From NCBI GenBank assembly GCA_964355675.1, contig CAYHEC010000020.1, positions 1-64,000 on the forward strand: a DNA stretch of 64,000 nucleotides, read 5' to 3'. The translations under genes and the position numbers were made by a program. This stretch comes from CAMBDS01 sp964355675. GTDB taxonomy: Bacteria > Electryoneota > AABM5-125-24 > Hatepunaeales > Hatepunaeaceae. The notes under the pieces are model-generated. The model made no database searches, was not told where the DNA came from, and saw only the letters and a program-made list of their open reading frames with translations. Below are positions 55,083-63,436 of the stretch, piece after piece. Position 1 is the first letter of the stretch, and every line of letters starts with the position of its first letter.

Positions 55083-58010
55083 TTATTTCAGCAGTGCAAC
55101 CTTCATCGTCCTGTTCCTTTGACCTGACTCAAGCTTGACCAGATATATCCCTCCCGGCAAACCATCAGCATTCCAGACGATCGAGTGCTCACCCTCGCGT
55201 AGGACGGGCATCCTGTCCTTCAACAAATCCGTAACAATCCGTCCATCCACTCCATAAATAGCCAATCGTAGGGACGCAAGGCCTTGCGTCCCTACACTGA
55301 ATTTTATCGTCGTCGTTGAATTAAACGGATTCGGAAACGCTCCTTCCAAATCAAATGATTGTGGAAGAGACCTGTCAAGGTGATCCACTGCATTCGGTTC
55401 GATAACTGTCATATATACCGGCAGGATGAAGTCGCCATTCTCACCATCGTTGGCAAAACGAATCTCGCCTTCGTATTCACCAAGATCAAAATTCCATTCT
55501 CCGTCGTCCGCAGTCGCCTTGAGAGTAAGCTGAACCACCACCTCCCCCCCGGGTTGAATTTCACCCCCATCCGGCGTAACACTCAACCATTCGGTGTTGG
55601 GATATAGCTGATAAACATCGAGGCGATCTCCACCCAAGTTATCTGGTCGGTTCAATACAGTCATCAACACCGAGCCTTGATATTTGTCGAAATTCCGACA
55701 AATGAAGGCACTCTGAAATCCTAAGCTTCCGGAATCATTTGCAAAAAAATGGATTTGTGAAGCATCTCCGTCAACGGAATTCATCTTGTGAAGCTGTGTA
55801 GGAAGGTCAGCCCCCGGTTTGTTGACGATATAGAGATCCGAACCGTCAGGATCGTTGTCAAGCCAACCGAGACCGTAAATTCTGAGTCCCTGTCGGTCAA
55901 GCATCCGCCCAAGGTCGTTTCCTCTTCGGTCGTAGCCATGGATATCGGTAGTCGTTCCACTCAGCCAAATGATTCCATTGGCACGATCAAACGCCACATA
56001 TTGGCTCGGATTAAGAGGATCAGCCCAACTATCCACAACCGCCCCATCCCTGCTTAGACAGTAGATCGTATCTTCGCCTGCGGCCCAAATATATTCCCCG
56101 TCCCAATCCATATCCTTGTAACCATAACGGCTCGACCCGTGTTGCAGAAAGTTACCCACCATTGCTCCATCACGATTGAGGATATAAACAGTGTTCTCAC
56201 CTTCGCCATTAGCTCCCGATACATAATACCGTTCACCGTCGAACACGACGCCTTCGATCCTCGGATCGCCTGTGATCTGGGAAATTGGAATTGAATCTCG
56301 TATGCTGAATGACTCAAGCCCCGCCCCCCATCCACGAGTTCGCGATTCTGCCTCCCACGTCAATACTCCGTTCCCATCGTTAAGAATAGACAACTGAAGT
56401 TCCCTGAAACCTCCGGAGTCAACATCGACAACGAGGCTATCGATTGACGGGATAAAGTTTGCCTGATCGAGGCGGATTTCTATCCAGATTGAGTCCAGCG
56501 GCGCTAAATCAGCGACAAAACTGCTTCGGCTGTGTCGTGGTGCAGTGACCCAAAATTCAAAATGGACGGTATCCCGAAAAACCTGATACAGCCACCCGCC
56601 CCAGACGCCGTCTTCATTCGATTCCATGATAATATTCGACGGAATATCATTAATCAGCACATCTACCGCCACAAGTTCCGCTCCGGCAACCGGTTGATTG
56701 GTTCTCGCGTCAAGCACTACTCCACCGATGAATCCACCTCCATGGATGAACAGATAAGCCCCAATATCGGCTCTCGACCAATCCGAATCAGCCTCAGATT
56801 CCGGGTCGCCCGCGTCGATACAAGGGGAGTTTTCGGTAAGATGGTAGTCGCCATTGTCAGGGTCAACGAATAAGGGATCGGAATCGATGTTATTCTCACC
56901 CCAAACCACATCATCGCCTTCGCCCCCAAATCCATCTCGACCATTTTCAACATTGCAATAATCGACCGAGACTTGTTCATCTTCGTTCGTGACGATAACT
57001 GGGCGGTTGTTTGATCGGAATATCGAATTGCGGATGGTCAATTCGCAGTAGTCAAAAGAACCTGACGGTAGTTGTTCGCCTTGATTATTAACCACCGTCA
57101 AATTCGATAGTTCTCCCGTGCAGTATCTCAACAAAAAGGCGCCGCCTGTAGTAGCGGAGTTGTCACATATCGAGACATGGTCGAATAAGACAACGGTGCC
57201 TCCGTCACCGACAGCTATGCCGCCACCAATCTCATAACCATCGTTAACAGAATTGTGGTGAATACTGCTATTTCGAATAGTTATTGAGTCTGACTGTGTT
57301 GCATATATGCCTCCACCGCGTGAGCTGATATTCTCTGAAATCTCTGTTTCGAAAATGTCGATGCCAGCGCTATAAAGCCAGATCGCTCCACCGCCCATGT
57401 CTCCAGTTCCGGAGTTGTTATTGAATTTGGAGTTACGAATTACAGGATAAGCGCCAAAAACCGCACTTAACCCTCCACCGCCATAACCGCCGGCTCCGTT
57501 GTTATCGATAAGACACCCTTCTATAAGCGGCCGGGAATCGTTTGAGCAATGTATCCCGCCACCCCCACTGTTAGCCCAGTTACTCGTTATATGAAGGTCT
57601 ATCAGGCTCGGTCGAGTGTTGCGTTGACAATCGATGCCGCCTCCATAACTTTGGACGCCATTCCGGATGAGGAACCCGCGAAGAATAGACTCCTCAGTTT
57701 CGGAATTTTCGAAAACAACGCCCGGACCGTTTCTGCCGGCGTCGATAATCGTCGAGTCGATATAAGCCCGATCATTGGTGATCAGTATAAGGCTGGCAAC
57801 AAGTAACGCATGTCCATTAAAATTAATGTTTTCACTATAAATACCGGGCTGTACCAGCACGGTATCGCCGTCACTGGATACGTCGATTGCGGCTTGGATG
57901 GTCTGGCGTTGATTTGGCACGTTGATGATTCGTGCTTCGGCGTCATGGAAGGTAGGAAATAGTGAGGCTGTCGCGGAGAGAGTTATGATTGCTAAAGAAG
58001 CCGTACGCAT
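55083..58010 (-). CDS. Large secreted beta-helix protein with T9SS-type sorting domain
   Basis: A signal peptide (MRTASLAIITLSATASLFPTF) precedes a right-handed parallel beta-helix (about residues 30-410: RQTIQAAIDVSSDGDTVLVQPG, GGGIHCSNDSRPLIEGCLI, DPLFVDPDNGDYHLTENSPC) of the NosD/polysaccharide-binding type. Residues about 420-520 resemble a carboxypeptidase-regulatory domain (GGVVLDARTNQPVAGAEL), then comes a propeller-like part (YILNRDGAMVGNFLQHG) and an Ig-like unit (LSVTPDGGEIQPGGEVVVQL). The sorting domain closes it: AFPNPFNSTTTIKF, LRLAIYGVDGRIV, IVWNADGLPGGIYLVKL, RTMKVALLK. Two palindromic repeats lie inside that domain. The substrate is unknown; surface polysaccharide binding is plausible. 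Confidence 0.84.
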   Translation of the reverse strand: MRTASLAIITLSATASLFPTFHDAEARIINVPNQRQTIQAAIDVSSDGDTVLVQPGIYSENINFNGHALLVASLILITNDRAYIDSTIIDAGRNGPGVVFENSETEESILRGFLIRNGVQSYGGGIDCQRNTRPSLIDLHITSNWANSGGGGIHCSNDSRPLIEGCLIDNNGAGGYGGGGLSAVFGAYPVIRNSKFNNNSGTGDMGGGAIWLYSAGIDIFETEISENISSRGGGIYATQSDSITIRNSSIHHNSVNDGYEIGGGIAVGDGGTVVLFDHVSICDNSATTGGAFLLRYCTGELSNLTVVNNQGEQLPSGSFDYCELTIRNSIFRSNNRPVIVTNEDEQVSVDYCNVENGRDGFGGEGDDVVWGENNIDSDPLFVDPDNGDYHLTENSPCIDAGDPESEADSDWSRADIGAYLFIHGGGFIGGVVLDARTNQPVAGAELVAVDVLINDIPSNIIMESNEDGVWGGWLYQVFRDTVHFEFWVTAPRHSRSSFVADLAPLDSIWIEIRLDQANFIPSIDSLVVDVDSGGFRELQLSILNDGNGVLTWEAESRTRGWGAGLESFSIRDSIPISQITGDPRIEGVVFDGERYYVSGANGEGENTVYILNRDGAMVGNFLQHGSSRYGYKDMDWDGEYIWAAGEDTIYCLSRDGAVVDSWADPLNPSQYVAFDRANGIIWLSGTTTDIHGYDRRGNDLGRMLDRQGLRIYGLGWLDNDPDGSDLYIVNKPGADLPTQLHKMNSVDGDASQIHFFANDSGSLGFQSAFICRNFDKYQGSVLMTVLNRPDNLGGDRLDVYQLYPNTEWLSVTPDGGEIQPGGEVVVQLTLKATADDGEWNFDLGEYEGEIRFANDGENGDFILPVYMTVIEPNAVDHLDRSLPQSFDLEGAFPNPFNSTTTIKFSVGTQGLASLRLAIYGVDGRIVTDLLKDRMPVLREGEHSIVWNADGLPGGIYLVKLESGQRNRTMKVALLK
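55197..55221. repeat. GGACGGGCATCCTGTCC palindrome in sorting-domain loop
   Basis: Framed by GCGTA, this inverted repeat of the GCGTAGG class is read in frame as KDRMPVLREG in the loop before the conserved IVWNADG strand. Confidence 0.75.
55268..55295. repeat. Perfect 28-bp palindrome in the sorting domain
   Basis: GTAGGGACGCAAGG plus its exact complement CCTTGCGTCCCTAC, read as SVGTQGLASLR just before the LAIYGVDG strand. It has the same length as the loop-free palindrome at 33881. Confidence 0.88.
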
Positions 58011-58112
58011 GATTAAACTCCTTGTCCAATTTGCCGCATTTGATCGCGGCTGGCTGATATCTGATGAATCAATATACTACTAAGACAACAAGATTCCAAA
58101 TTATTTTCACTT

Positions 58113-58136
58113 TCGTCTCTTCGTCCCTTCGTGTCT
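58113..58136. repeat. Octanucleotide tandem array, 3 x TCGTSYCT
   Basis: Units TCGTCTCT, TCGTCCCT and TCGTGTCT begin 12 bp beyond the pgi stop codon. Related to the 7-8-bp arrays at other gene ends. Confidence 0.65.
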
Positions 58137-58147
58137 ATGAATCTCCT

Positions 58148-59557
58148 TCATACCTTCAGCGCCAACTGCCTTTTTCCGAGCGTCTTGTAGAACTTCTCCA
58201 TCGTCGCCTTCTCAGCTTCGTAGCCTTTCCTCCCCATCAGCGCATAGGTCGCCTTCTTACCAGCTTCCACTCCCGGTTGATCGAGAGGGTTAACGCGATA
58301 GAAGCCTCCACCGTAGAGCGTCGCCGCTTCAAGCAGATACATCAGCGCGCCAATATGTGGAGCGTCGATGGCATCAAGCTCCAGCGACATCACCGGTTTC
58401 CCTGACGAAGCCAGTGCATAAGCCGTTGCACTCCGCTCGGCATTGAGCAGTTGATCGAGATTCACGCCCTGAAGATAAGTCATCTCCGGAGCCTCTGAAC
58501 CGATGTTTGGCAGAGTGATATTTGTCTGAAAGTTCTTCGTTCCGAGAAAAATGAACGCCTTATCCGGCGGTCCTTCGACATAAAGCTGTACCTGTGAGTG
58601 CTGGTCTGTAGCGCCAATAGCCTTAACTGGAGTGGGTCCGGTGAAAATCTCTCTCCCGTCGATTGCTAACCGTTTGCCGAGGCTTTCCGCCCAAAGTTGC
58701 CGGAACCAGTCAGCAACCGGATAGAGGCGGTTAGAGTAGGCGAACATTACGTGGATCGGACGACTCTTGACGGCTTGGGCCAGATAGAGCAGTCCGGCAA
58801 ACATCGCGGCAGGATTCTCTTCAAGTTCAGGAGAAAAACACGACTCTTTGATAGCTCTTGCACCTGCGCACAATGCCTTGATGTTGATCCCGGTTAAAGC
58901 CGCGGGAAGCAATCCCACTGGCGTCAACAAGCAGAACCTCCCCCCAACTCCCGAAGGAATCGAGAAAGTTTTAATACCCTCTTCGATGGCAAATTTCCTC
59001 AGCAGGCCCTGCTCAGGATCAGTAGTGAGTACGAGGTGGTCGCGCCAGTACTTCCCAATTTTTTTTCGTAACAGGTCAACTACAATTAAAAATTGTGCTA
59101 CAGTTTCGGCAGTGCCGCCCGACTTGGAGACCACATTGTAGAGAGATTCAGTCGGATCAGTCACATCCAACACCGAGTTAATATAATCGGGATCGATGTT
59201 ATCCGGACAAAAGAAACGCAAACCCGGCCGTTTGTGGTCAGGTAGGAGATTATGTTGAAGATGGTTCAAACTGGAGTGCAGGGCAATCGGACCAAGCGCC
59301 GAGCCGCCGATTCCCATTAGTACAAGATTGCGGAAGCGGTTCTTCGCGAGAAGTGCGAACGCTTCGACTTCCTCTATGACCGAGTTATCGAAGGGTAGAT
59401 CGTAAAAGGGCAGATTTCCGGAAGCATGTCGAAGCGAGAGATCAGCACGAGTTGATCGGAAAATGTAACGTATCGCATCGATATCGCTCTGCGACAATCC
59501 ACCACCGCTTCCAATCGCGCTTTCAAGCATTGTAACGTAATCGAAATAGATACTCAT
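58148..59557 (-). CDS. pgi: Glucose-6-phosphate isomerase
   Basis: This enzyme interconverts glucose-6-phosphate and fructose-6-phosphate. The 469 residues are of the shorter bacterial type. VLMGIGGSALGPIAL, NVVSKSGGTAETVAQF (phosphate site), PSGVGGRFCLLTPVGLLPAAL (catalytic region), RQLWAESLGKRL (catalytic Glu) and NPLDQPGVEAGKKATYALMG (catalytic Lys) are all present. It is a single gene on the minus strand; the desulfhydrase gene lies upstream, separated by a heptamer array. Confidence 0.95.
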   Translation of the reverse strand: MSIYFDYVTMLESAIGSGGGLSQSDIDAIRYIFRSTRADLSLRHASGNLPFYDLPFDNSVIEEVEAFALLAKNRFRNLVLMGIGGSALGPIALHSSLNHLQHNLLPDHKRPGLRFFCPDNIDPDYINSVLDVTDPTESLYNVVSKSGGTAETVAQFLIVVDLLRKKIGKYWRDHLVLTTDPEQGLLRKFAIEEGIKTFSIPSGVGGRFCLLTPVGLLPAALTGINIKALCAGARAIKESCFSPELEENPAAMFAGLLYLAQAVKSRPIHVMFAYSNRLYPVADWFRQLWAESLGKRLAIDGREIFTGPTPVKAIGATDQHSQVQLYVEGPPDKAFIFLGTKNFQTNITLPNIGSEAPEMTYLQGVNLDQLLNAERSATAYALASSGKPVMSLELDAIDAPHIGALMYLLEAATLYGGGFYRVNPLDQPGVEAGKKATYALMGRKGYEAEKATMEKFYKTLGKRQLALKV

Positions 59558-59564
59558 AACGACC

Positions 59565-59592
59565 TTAATTTTTAATTATTAATTATTAATTA
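59565..59592. repeat. Heptanucleotide tandem array, about 4 x TTAATTA
   Basis: Three perfect TTAATTA units (59572-59592) and one imperfect unit before them. The stop codon of the desulfhydrase-like gene (TAA on the minus strand, 59590-59592) is the first part of the array, which then extends 3'. This is the fourth stop-codon-anchored 7-bp array. Confidence 0.88.
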
Positions 59593-60528
59593 TTTCCACC
59601 CTAACGTTTTCTGCAAACCATCCTTGAACGGAAAAAGCCCAAACACTCCCCCGGTATGCCAGAACACAGTCAGTCCAGGAAATCGTTCCGCCTGAATTTC
59701 TGATTTCACGCACCATGCCGCCTTACCGGTATAAACTGGATCAACCAGTACCCCCTCCATACTTGCCACCTCAACAATGGTCTCGAAGACAGGTTCATGC
59801 GCTTTGGCATATCCGGGTCCGATGTACCCATCAAGCACTTGAATCCGAGAGGTATCAGTTGGAATATCATAGCCGCATCGTGCATTCATCCCTTCGACGA
59901 TAACAGAAACGCGGCGCGCAGTCTCTTCCGGAGTGTAGCAAATCGCCGCCGAGATGACTTCGACATCCCATTTCAGCAACTCTTTACCTGCATAGAGTCC
60001 CGCATGAGTTCCTCCCGAACCTGTAGCGATGACGATACGCCGCGGAACGACGCCTTTCGCGTCACACTGACTTTTCAATTCATTTAACGCATCGACGTAC
60101 CCCTGTGCTCCAACGGGATCTGAACCGCCTTCGGAGATCAAGTATGGCTTTCCACCTCGAGATGTCACTTCATTAGCAAGTCCTTGCAACAGCTCCGGTA
60201 AATTGGCCGAATACTCCTGTTTGGAAACAAACCGAACGTCAGCCCCCGCAAGACGATCGAGAAGTAAGTTTCCATCAAGATCTTCCGGCTTCTCACCACG
60301 CAGAAGAAGGATACACTTGTAACCAAGCCTGGCGGCGGCAAGTGAAGTTGCCCGGCAATGGTTGGATTGAACTCCACCGCAGGTGATGAGCGTGTCCGCG
60401 CCGATGCTCTCCGCATCAGCAATCAAATGCTCCAGTTTGCGAACCTTGTTACCGGTCATACCAGACCCGGTCAGGTCATCGCGTTTTATCCAGATATCTC
60501 CTCCCCACCGCTCCGATAAACGTTCCAA
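59590..60528 (-). CDS. D-cysteine desulfhydrase / ACC deaminase family PLP enzyme
   Basis: This fold-type II PLP enzyme has 312 residues from a TTG at 60528. IWIKRDDLTGSGMTGNKVRKLEHLIADA carries the PLP lysine, then TCGGVQSNHCRATSLAAARLG, the phosphate-binding ATGSGGTHAGLYAG and FWHTGGVFGLFPF. It is related to DcyD, which degrades D-cysteine to pyruvate, H2S and ammonia; the exact substrate is unproven. The family N-terminus continues upstream in frame (ETLNLAHLPTPFYKLERL) for about 22 codons without ATG, GTG or TTG. A GGAGG lies 5 bases before a GTC (about 60589) that could mark the true start. The stop codon lies in a heptamer array. Confidence 0.87.
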   Translation of the reverse strand: MERLSERWGGDIWIKRDDLTGSGMTGNKVRKLEHLIADAESIGADTLITCGGVQSNHCRATSLAAARLGYKCILLLRGEKPEDLDGNLLLDRLAGADVRFVSKQEYSANLPELLQGLANEVTSRGGKPYLISEGGSDPVGAQGYVDALNELKSQCDAKGVVPRRIVIATGSGGTHAGLYAGKELLKWDVEVISAAICYTPEETARRVSVIVEGMNARCGYDIPTDTSRIQVLDGYIGPGYAKAHEPVFETIVEVASMEGVLVDPVYTGKAAWCVKSEIQAERFPGLTVFWHTGGVFGLFPFKDGLQKTLGWK

Positions 60529-60953
60529 TTTGTAAAACGGCGTCGGTAAGTGGGCGAGATTTAGCGTCTCAAAAAGTTTGACTACAGCCTCCAGAATAGG
60601 GGAACAATCGCAGGTGTGACAGCATCCTGCCCGTCAATTTACCTATTGTCCAGCCATAATATACTTCCGAAGCATAACATTAGGCAACTACGATTCGGGC
60701 TTGGCTTGACTTCTTATATAACCATTGCATATATTATAACTGAACAGCAACTAAAGAGCCCCCTCGCCTCCTCGAAAAAAAAACCGCTAAGGAAACGATC
60801 ACTGAAATTTGCCAGGTCAAAACAACCTCAATTTGAACAGAATCGCCATACTTTCTCCAAAGACATTCTTTTTTGTAACCGATTGGCGACTGACTTCGTT
60901 AAATTATCTTTGATGCACAAACAGTCAACAGAGATTACAACGGAGTCAGTTTC
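60529..60953. other. Divergent intergenic region between desulfhydrase gene and pdxS
   Basis: The left 80 bp probably encode the N-terminus of the desulfhydrase. GTGTGACAGCATCCTGCC near 60615 looks like a repeat remnant. The right part contains the pdxS promoter and a long leader of about 210 nt, in which I see no clear riboswitch. Confidence 0.5.
60706..60735 (+). promoter_or_regulatory. Probable sigma-70 promoter of pdxS
   Basis: TTGACT (60706-60711), an 18-bp spacer and TATATT (60730-60735) in an A+T-rich tract. The predicted start is near 60742. Confidence 0.55.
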
Positions 60954-61865
60954 ATGAAAGAAAGACCGCTTCCCGCTCCCCTTCCCGGAAAGGACGGATT
61001 CCTTCTTAAAGTAGGCCTCGCCGAAATGCTCAAAGGCGGTGTCATTATGGACGTTACTAACGCAGATCAAGCAAGAATCGCCGAAGATGCTGGAGCATGC
61101 GCCGTGATGGCGCTGGAGCGAGTTCCTGCCGATATTAGAAGAGAGGGCGGCGTCGCCCGCATGGCCGCAATCAAGGTCATGGAAGAGATCATGAAGGTCG
61201 TCACTATCCCGGTGATGGCAAAAGCCCGTATAGGCCATTTCGTCGAGGCGGAAGTCCTTCAAGCCCTCGGCGTCGATTATATAGACGAGTCCGAAGTTCT
61301 TACTCCCGCCGACGAAACCAACCATATATGGAAACATGACTTCCGGGTTCCGTTCGTCTGCGGCGCGACATGCATCGACGAGGCTCTCCGCCGCATCGGC
61401 GAAGGAGCGGCAATGATCCGCACCAAAGGCGAAGCTGGCACTGGCAACATCGTCGAAGCCGTCCGTCATATGCGCAAGGTCACAGGCGACATCCGCAGAT
61501 TGACTACATTAAGAGAAGAAGAGCTGATGTCGGAAGCCAAGCGGCTAGGCGCACCGTTCGATCTTGTCAAACTGGTCGCCCAGACCGGTAAGCTTCCCGT
61601 CCCCAACTTCGCCGCTGGAGGCATCGCCACTCCGGCCGACGCCGCACTGATGATGAAGCTTGGCGCTGAGGCGGTCTTCGTCGGATCGGGAATTTTCAAG
61701 TCGGCTGACCCGGCAAACCGTGCTCACGCGATTGTCCGCGCCACCACTCACTTCGACGACCCGGACGAGGTTCTTGCCGCGAGCCGTGACCTCGGCGAAC
61801 CGATGCGGGGACTCGAAATCAGCCAGATACCGGAAGGGGAGTTGCTACAAGTAAGAGGGTGGTAG
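60954..61865 (+). CDS. pdxS: Pyridoxal 5'-phosphate synthase subunit PdxS
   Basis: PdxS builds PLP from ribose 5-phosphate, glyceraldehyde 3-phosphate and ammonia supplied by PdxT. The 303 residues are highly conserved: KVGLAEMLKGGVIMDVTNADQARIAEDAGA with the first Asp, ACAVMALERVPADIR, VMAKARIGHFVEAEVLQ with the catalytic Lys, YIDESEVLTPAD, AGTGNIVEAVRHMR and PVPNFAAGGIATPADAALMM. Its glutaminase partner pdxT is 860 bp downstream, separated by two unknown genes on the same strand. Confidence 0.97.
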   Translation: MKERPLPAPLPGKDGFLLKVGLAEMLKGGVIMDVTNADQARIAEDAGACAVMALERVPADIRREGGVARMAAIKVMEEIMKVVTIPVMAKARIGHFVEAEVLQALGVDYIDESEVLTPADETNHIWKHDFRVPFVCGATCIDEALRRIGEGAAMIRTKGEAGTGNIVEAVRHMRKVTGDIRRLTTLREEELMSEAKRLGAPFDLVKLVAQTGKLPVPNFAAGGIATPADAALMMKLGAEAVFVGSGIFKSADPANRAHAIVRATTHFDDPDEVLAASRDLGEPMRGLEISQIPEGELLQVRGW

Positions 61866-61930
61866 CAAACAAGGATGGATAACCGCTGACAATCACAGAC
61901 ATAGCAAATTGGGCTTCAATAGGAGGAGGG

Positions 61931-62365
61931 GTGTTTACACTTGCGACTTTCGCGTTTACCCTCTTTATCCGATCAAAGGTTGCTGAACTCAAGGAGAGCG
62001 TTTTCTGGGAGCGAAGTGTCCCGCCACGCATCGAAGAGCTCGAACACCATTGCAAAGCCGCCATCAATGTCAGACCAGAACTGGAAAAACGTTCTGGGGC
62101 GCAAGAAGAATTCAAACACCACATGCTGGAAGCTGGAAAAATTTTGGAGTCTTTAATCCCAAAATTTGAAGGCTCTGATAAGCGCACCTTGAGCCATGCT
62201 TCAAAGCGAGTTAATTCGACTATTTGGGAATTTCGACTTCTCGGATTATCCCGCTCTCGAAAAATTACAAAAGATACAGCTTACGATTGTTGGCTTGAGG
62301 TTAACGGATCCATATCTATTATTAGACGCAAATTCCATGATCGAAAGGAAGAACCAAAATCATGA
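61931..62365 (+). CDS. Small membrane-anchored protein, unknown; start probably upstream
   Basis: From the GTG at 61931 the product has 144 residues: a hydrophobic start (FTLATFAFTLFI) and then a charged helical cytoplasmic region (PPRIEELEHHCKAAINVRPELE). In frame upstream, TITDIANWASIGGG (61889-61930) gives a more natural N-terminus for a one-helix anchor; it begins after a TAA at a CTG (61886) with AAGGA about 10 bases before it. No family is recognised. It overlaps the next gene by ATGA, and both are inserted between pdxS and pdxT. Confidence 0.65.
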   Translation: MFTLATFAFTLFIRSKVAELKESVFWERSVPPRIEELEHHCKAAINVRPELEKRSGAQEEFKHHMLEAGKILESLIPKFEGSDKRTLSHASKRVNSTIWEFRLLGLSRSRKITKDTAYDCWLEVNGSISIIRRKFHDRKEEPKS

Positions 62366-62712
62366 CCGAGAATCGATTCATAAGGGCCGTTGCCGAACTT
62401 GCCCGAAAGACGCAGGATGAAGAAATCAGGTGGAATTTGATTTCAGAAGATGAGAAAATCACCTTAGGCTTTTTCGGTAAAGTCGTTAATATCTATAAAT
62501 GCAGACAAGGTGACAAGTTGCTTCGCCTCTACCAAACAGATTCGGGAACTTCTTACCCTGAAGATGATTTGGTTCTCGAGTACTGTGATCTTGATAACAG
62601 GACCCTCTTTACATTCCCGCACGTAGGACCTCTAACTGCTCTTTGGGACGCCGTCCAACGGCAAACATCGGGTATCGAAGAGTTTTTGGACAGCCTTGTC
62701 GCTCATGCTTAA
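62362..62712 (+). CDS. Unknown small cytoplasmic protein
   Basis: The 116-residue acidic protein has no signal or membrane segment. The C-terminus LTALWDAVQRQTSGIEEFLDSLVAHA looks helical; the middle is beta-rich (KVVNIYKCRQGDKLLRLYQTD). The ATG overlaps the upstream gene (ATGA), indicating a two-gene cassette. No family is recognised. A role linked to PLP synthesis is possible only by position; the anchor-plus-partner arrangement might also be a regulatory or defence-like pair. Confidence 0.65.
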   Translation: MTENRFIRAVAELARKTQDEEIRWNLISEDEKITLGFFGKVVNIYKCRQGDKLLRLYQTDSGTSYPEDDLVLEYCDLDNRTLFTFPHVGPLTALWDAVQRQTSGIEEFLDSLVAHA

Positions 62713-62727
62713 GAATCAGTTGAAAGC

Positions 62728-63300
62728 TTGACCATCGGCGTCCTTGCTGTGCAAGGCTCCTACGCCCTGCATGTCAAGTCTCTTCTTGCCTGTGGGGTTG
62801 AGCCTGTTCTTGTCAAACGCGCAAGTCAGTTGGAAGGTCTTAGCGGGATCATCCTCCCCGGTGGCGAGTCAACCACCTTCCATATCGTCATGTCGGAAGA
62901 CGATTTGCTCGAAAGACTAAAAGCCGCGATTGGGAGCGGATTACCGACTTGGGGAACCTGCGCCGGGGCAATAATGTTAGGACGTGGGATCGGCATCCCT
63001 GAACGCTGGAATCTAATCGGCGTTGAAGCTACCCGCAATGCTTTCGGCAGACAAGTCGATTCGTTCATTGCGCCCTTGGAAATAGCAGGCCTCGACACCC
63101 CCTTCGACGGTGTTTTTATCCGTGCGCCGCGTTTCAAGGTCATCGACCCTGCGGTCGATGTACTAAGTTCTTACTCCGGGGAACCGGTAATGGCGGCTGA
63201 GCGTAATATTCTCGTAACCTCCTTTCATCCGGAGCTTACCGAGGACCTGCGAGTTCATCAGCTTTTTCTGAAGAATTTCTGCAAAAGGAACCTCATATAA
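62728..63300 (+). CDS. pdxT: Pyridoxal 5'-phosphate synthase glutaminase subunit PdxT
   Basis: PdxT hydrolyses glutamine and channels ammonia to PdxS. The 190 residues are the full family length from the TTG start (MTIGVLAVQGSYALHVKSL). Visible are LPGGESTTFHIVM, the nucleophile elbow TWGTCAGAIMLGRG with catalytic Cys, FIRAPRF and the His-Glu pair in VTSFHPELTEDLRVHQ. A terminator follows. Confidence 0.95.
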   Translation: MTIGVLAVQGSYALHVKSLLACGVEPVLVKRASQLEGLSGIILPGGESTTFHIVMSEDDLLERLKAAIGSGLPTWGTCAGAIMLGRGIGIPERWNLIGVEATRNAFGRQVDSFIAPLEIAGLDTPFDGVFIRAPRFKVIDPAVDVLSSYSGEPVMAAERNILVTSFHPELTEDLRVHQLFLKNFCKRNLI

Positions 63301-63358
63301 TGAGGATAGATTCTCAAAATACAACTCTACCGCTTTATTGCGGTATCTCCTAAATACG

Positions 63359-63399
63359 AGGGGGGCAAATACGCGATCCAGCGTCGGCCCCCCTTTTTA
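63359..63399 (+). terminator. Terminator of the pdx operon
   Basis: Stem GGGGGGC...GGCCCCCC (63361-63367, 63387-63394), with inner CGC/GCG pairing, is followed by TTTTTATTT. It lies 60 bp after pdxT. Confidence 0.85.
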
Positions 63400-63436
63400 T
63401 TTAAATTTTCCGTTAACTAACCATTGGGAGGACAGC

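Noticed and set aside
60742..60953. Riboswitch in the long pdxS leader
   Set aside because: No stable conserved-looking stems were found by eye; an A-rich run and scattered pairs only.
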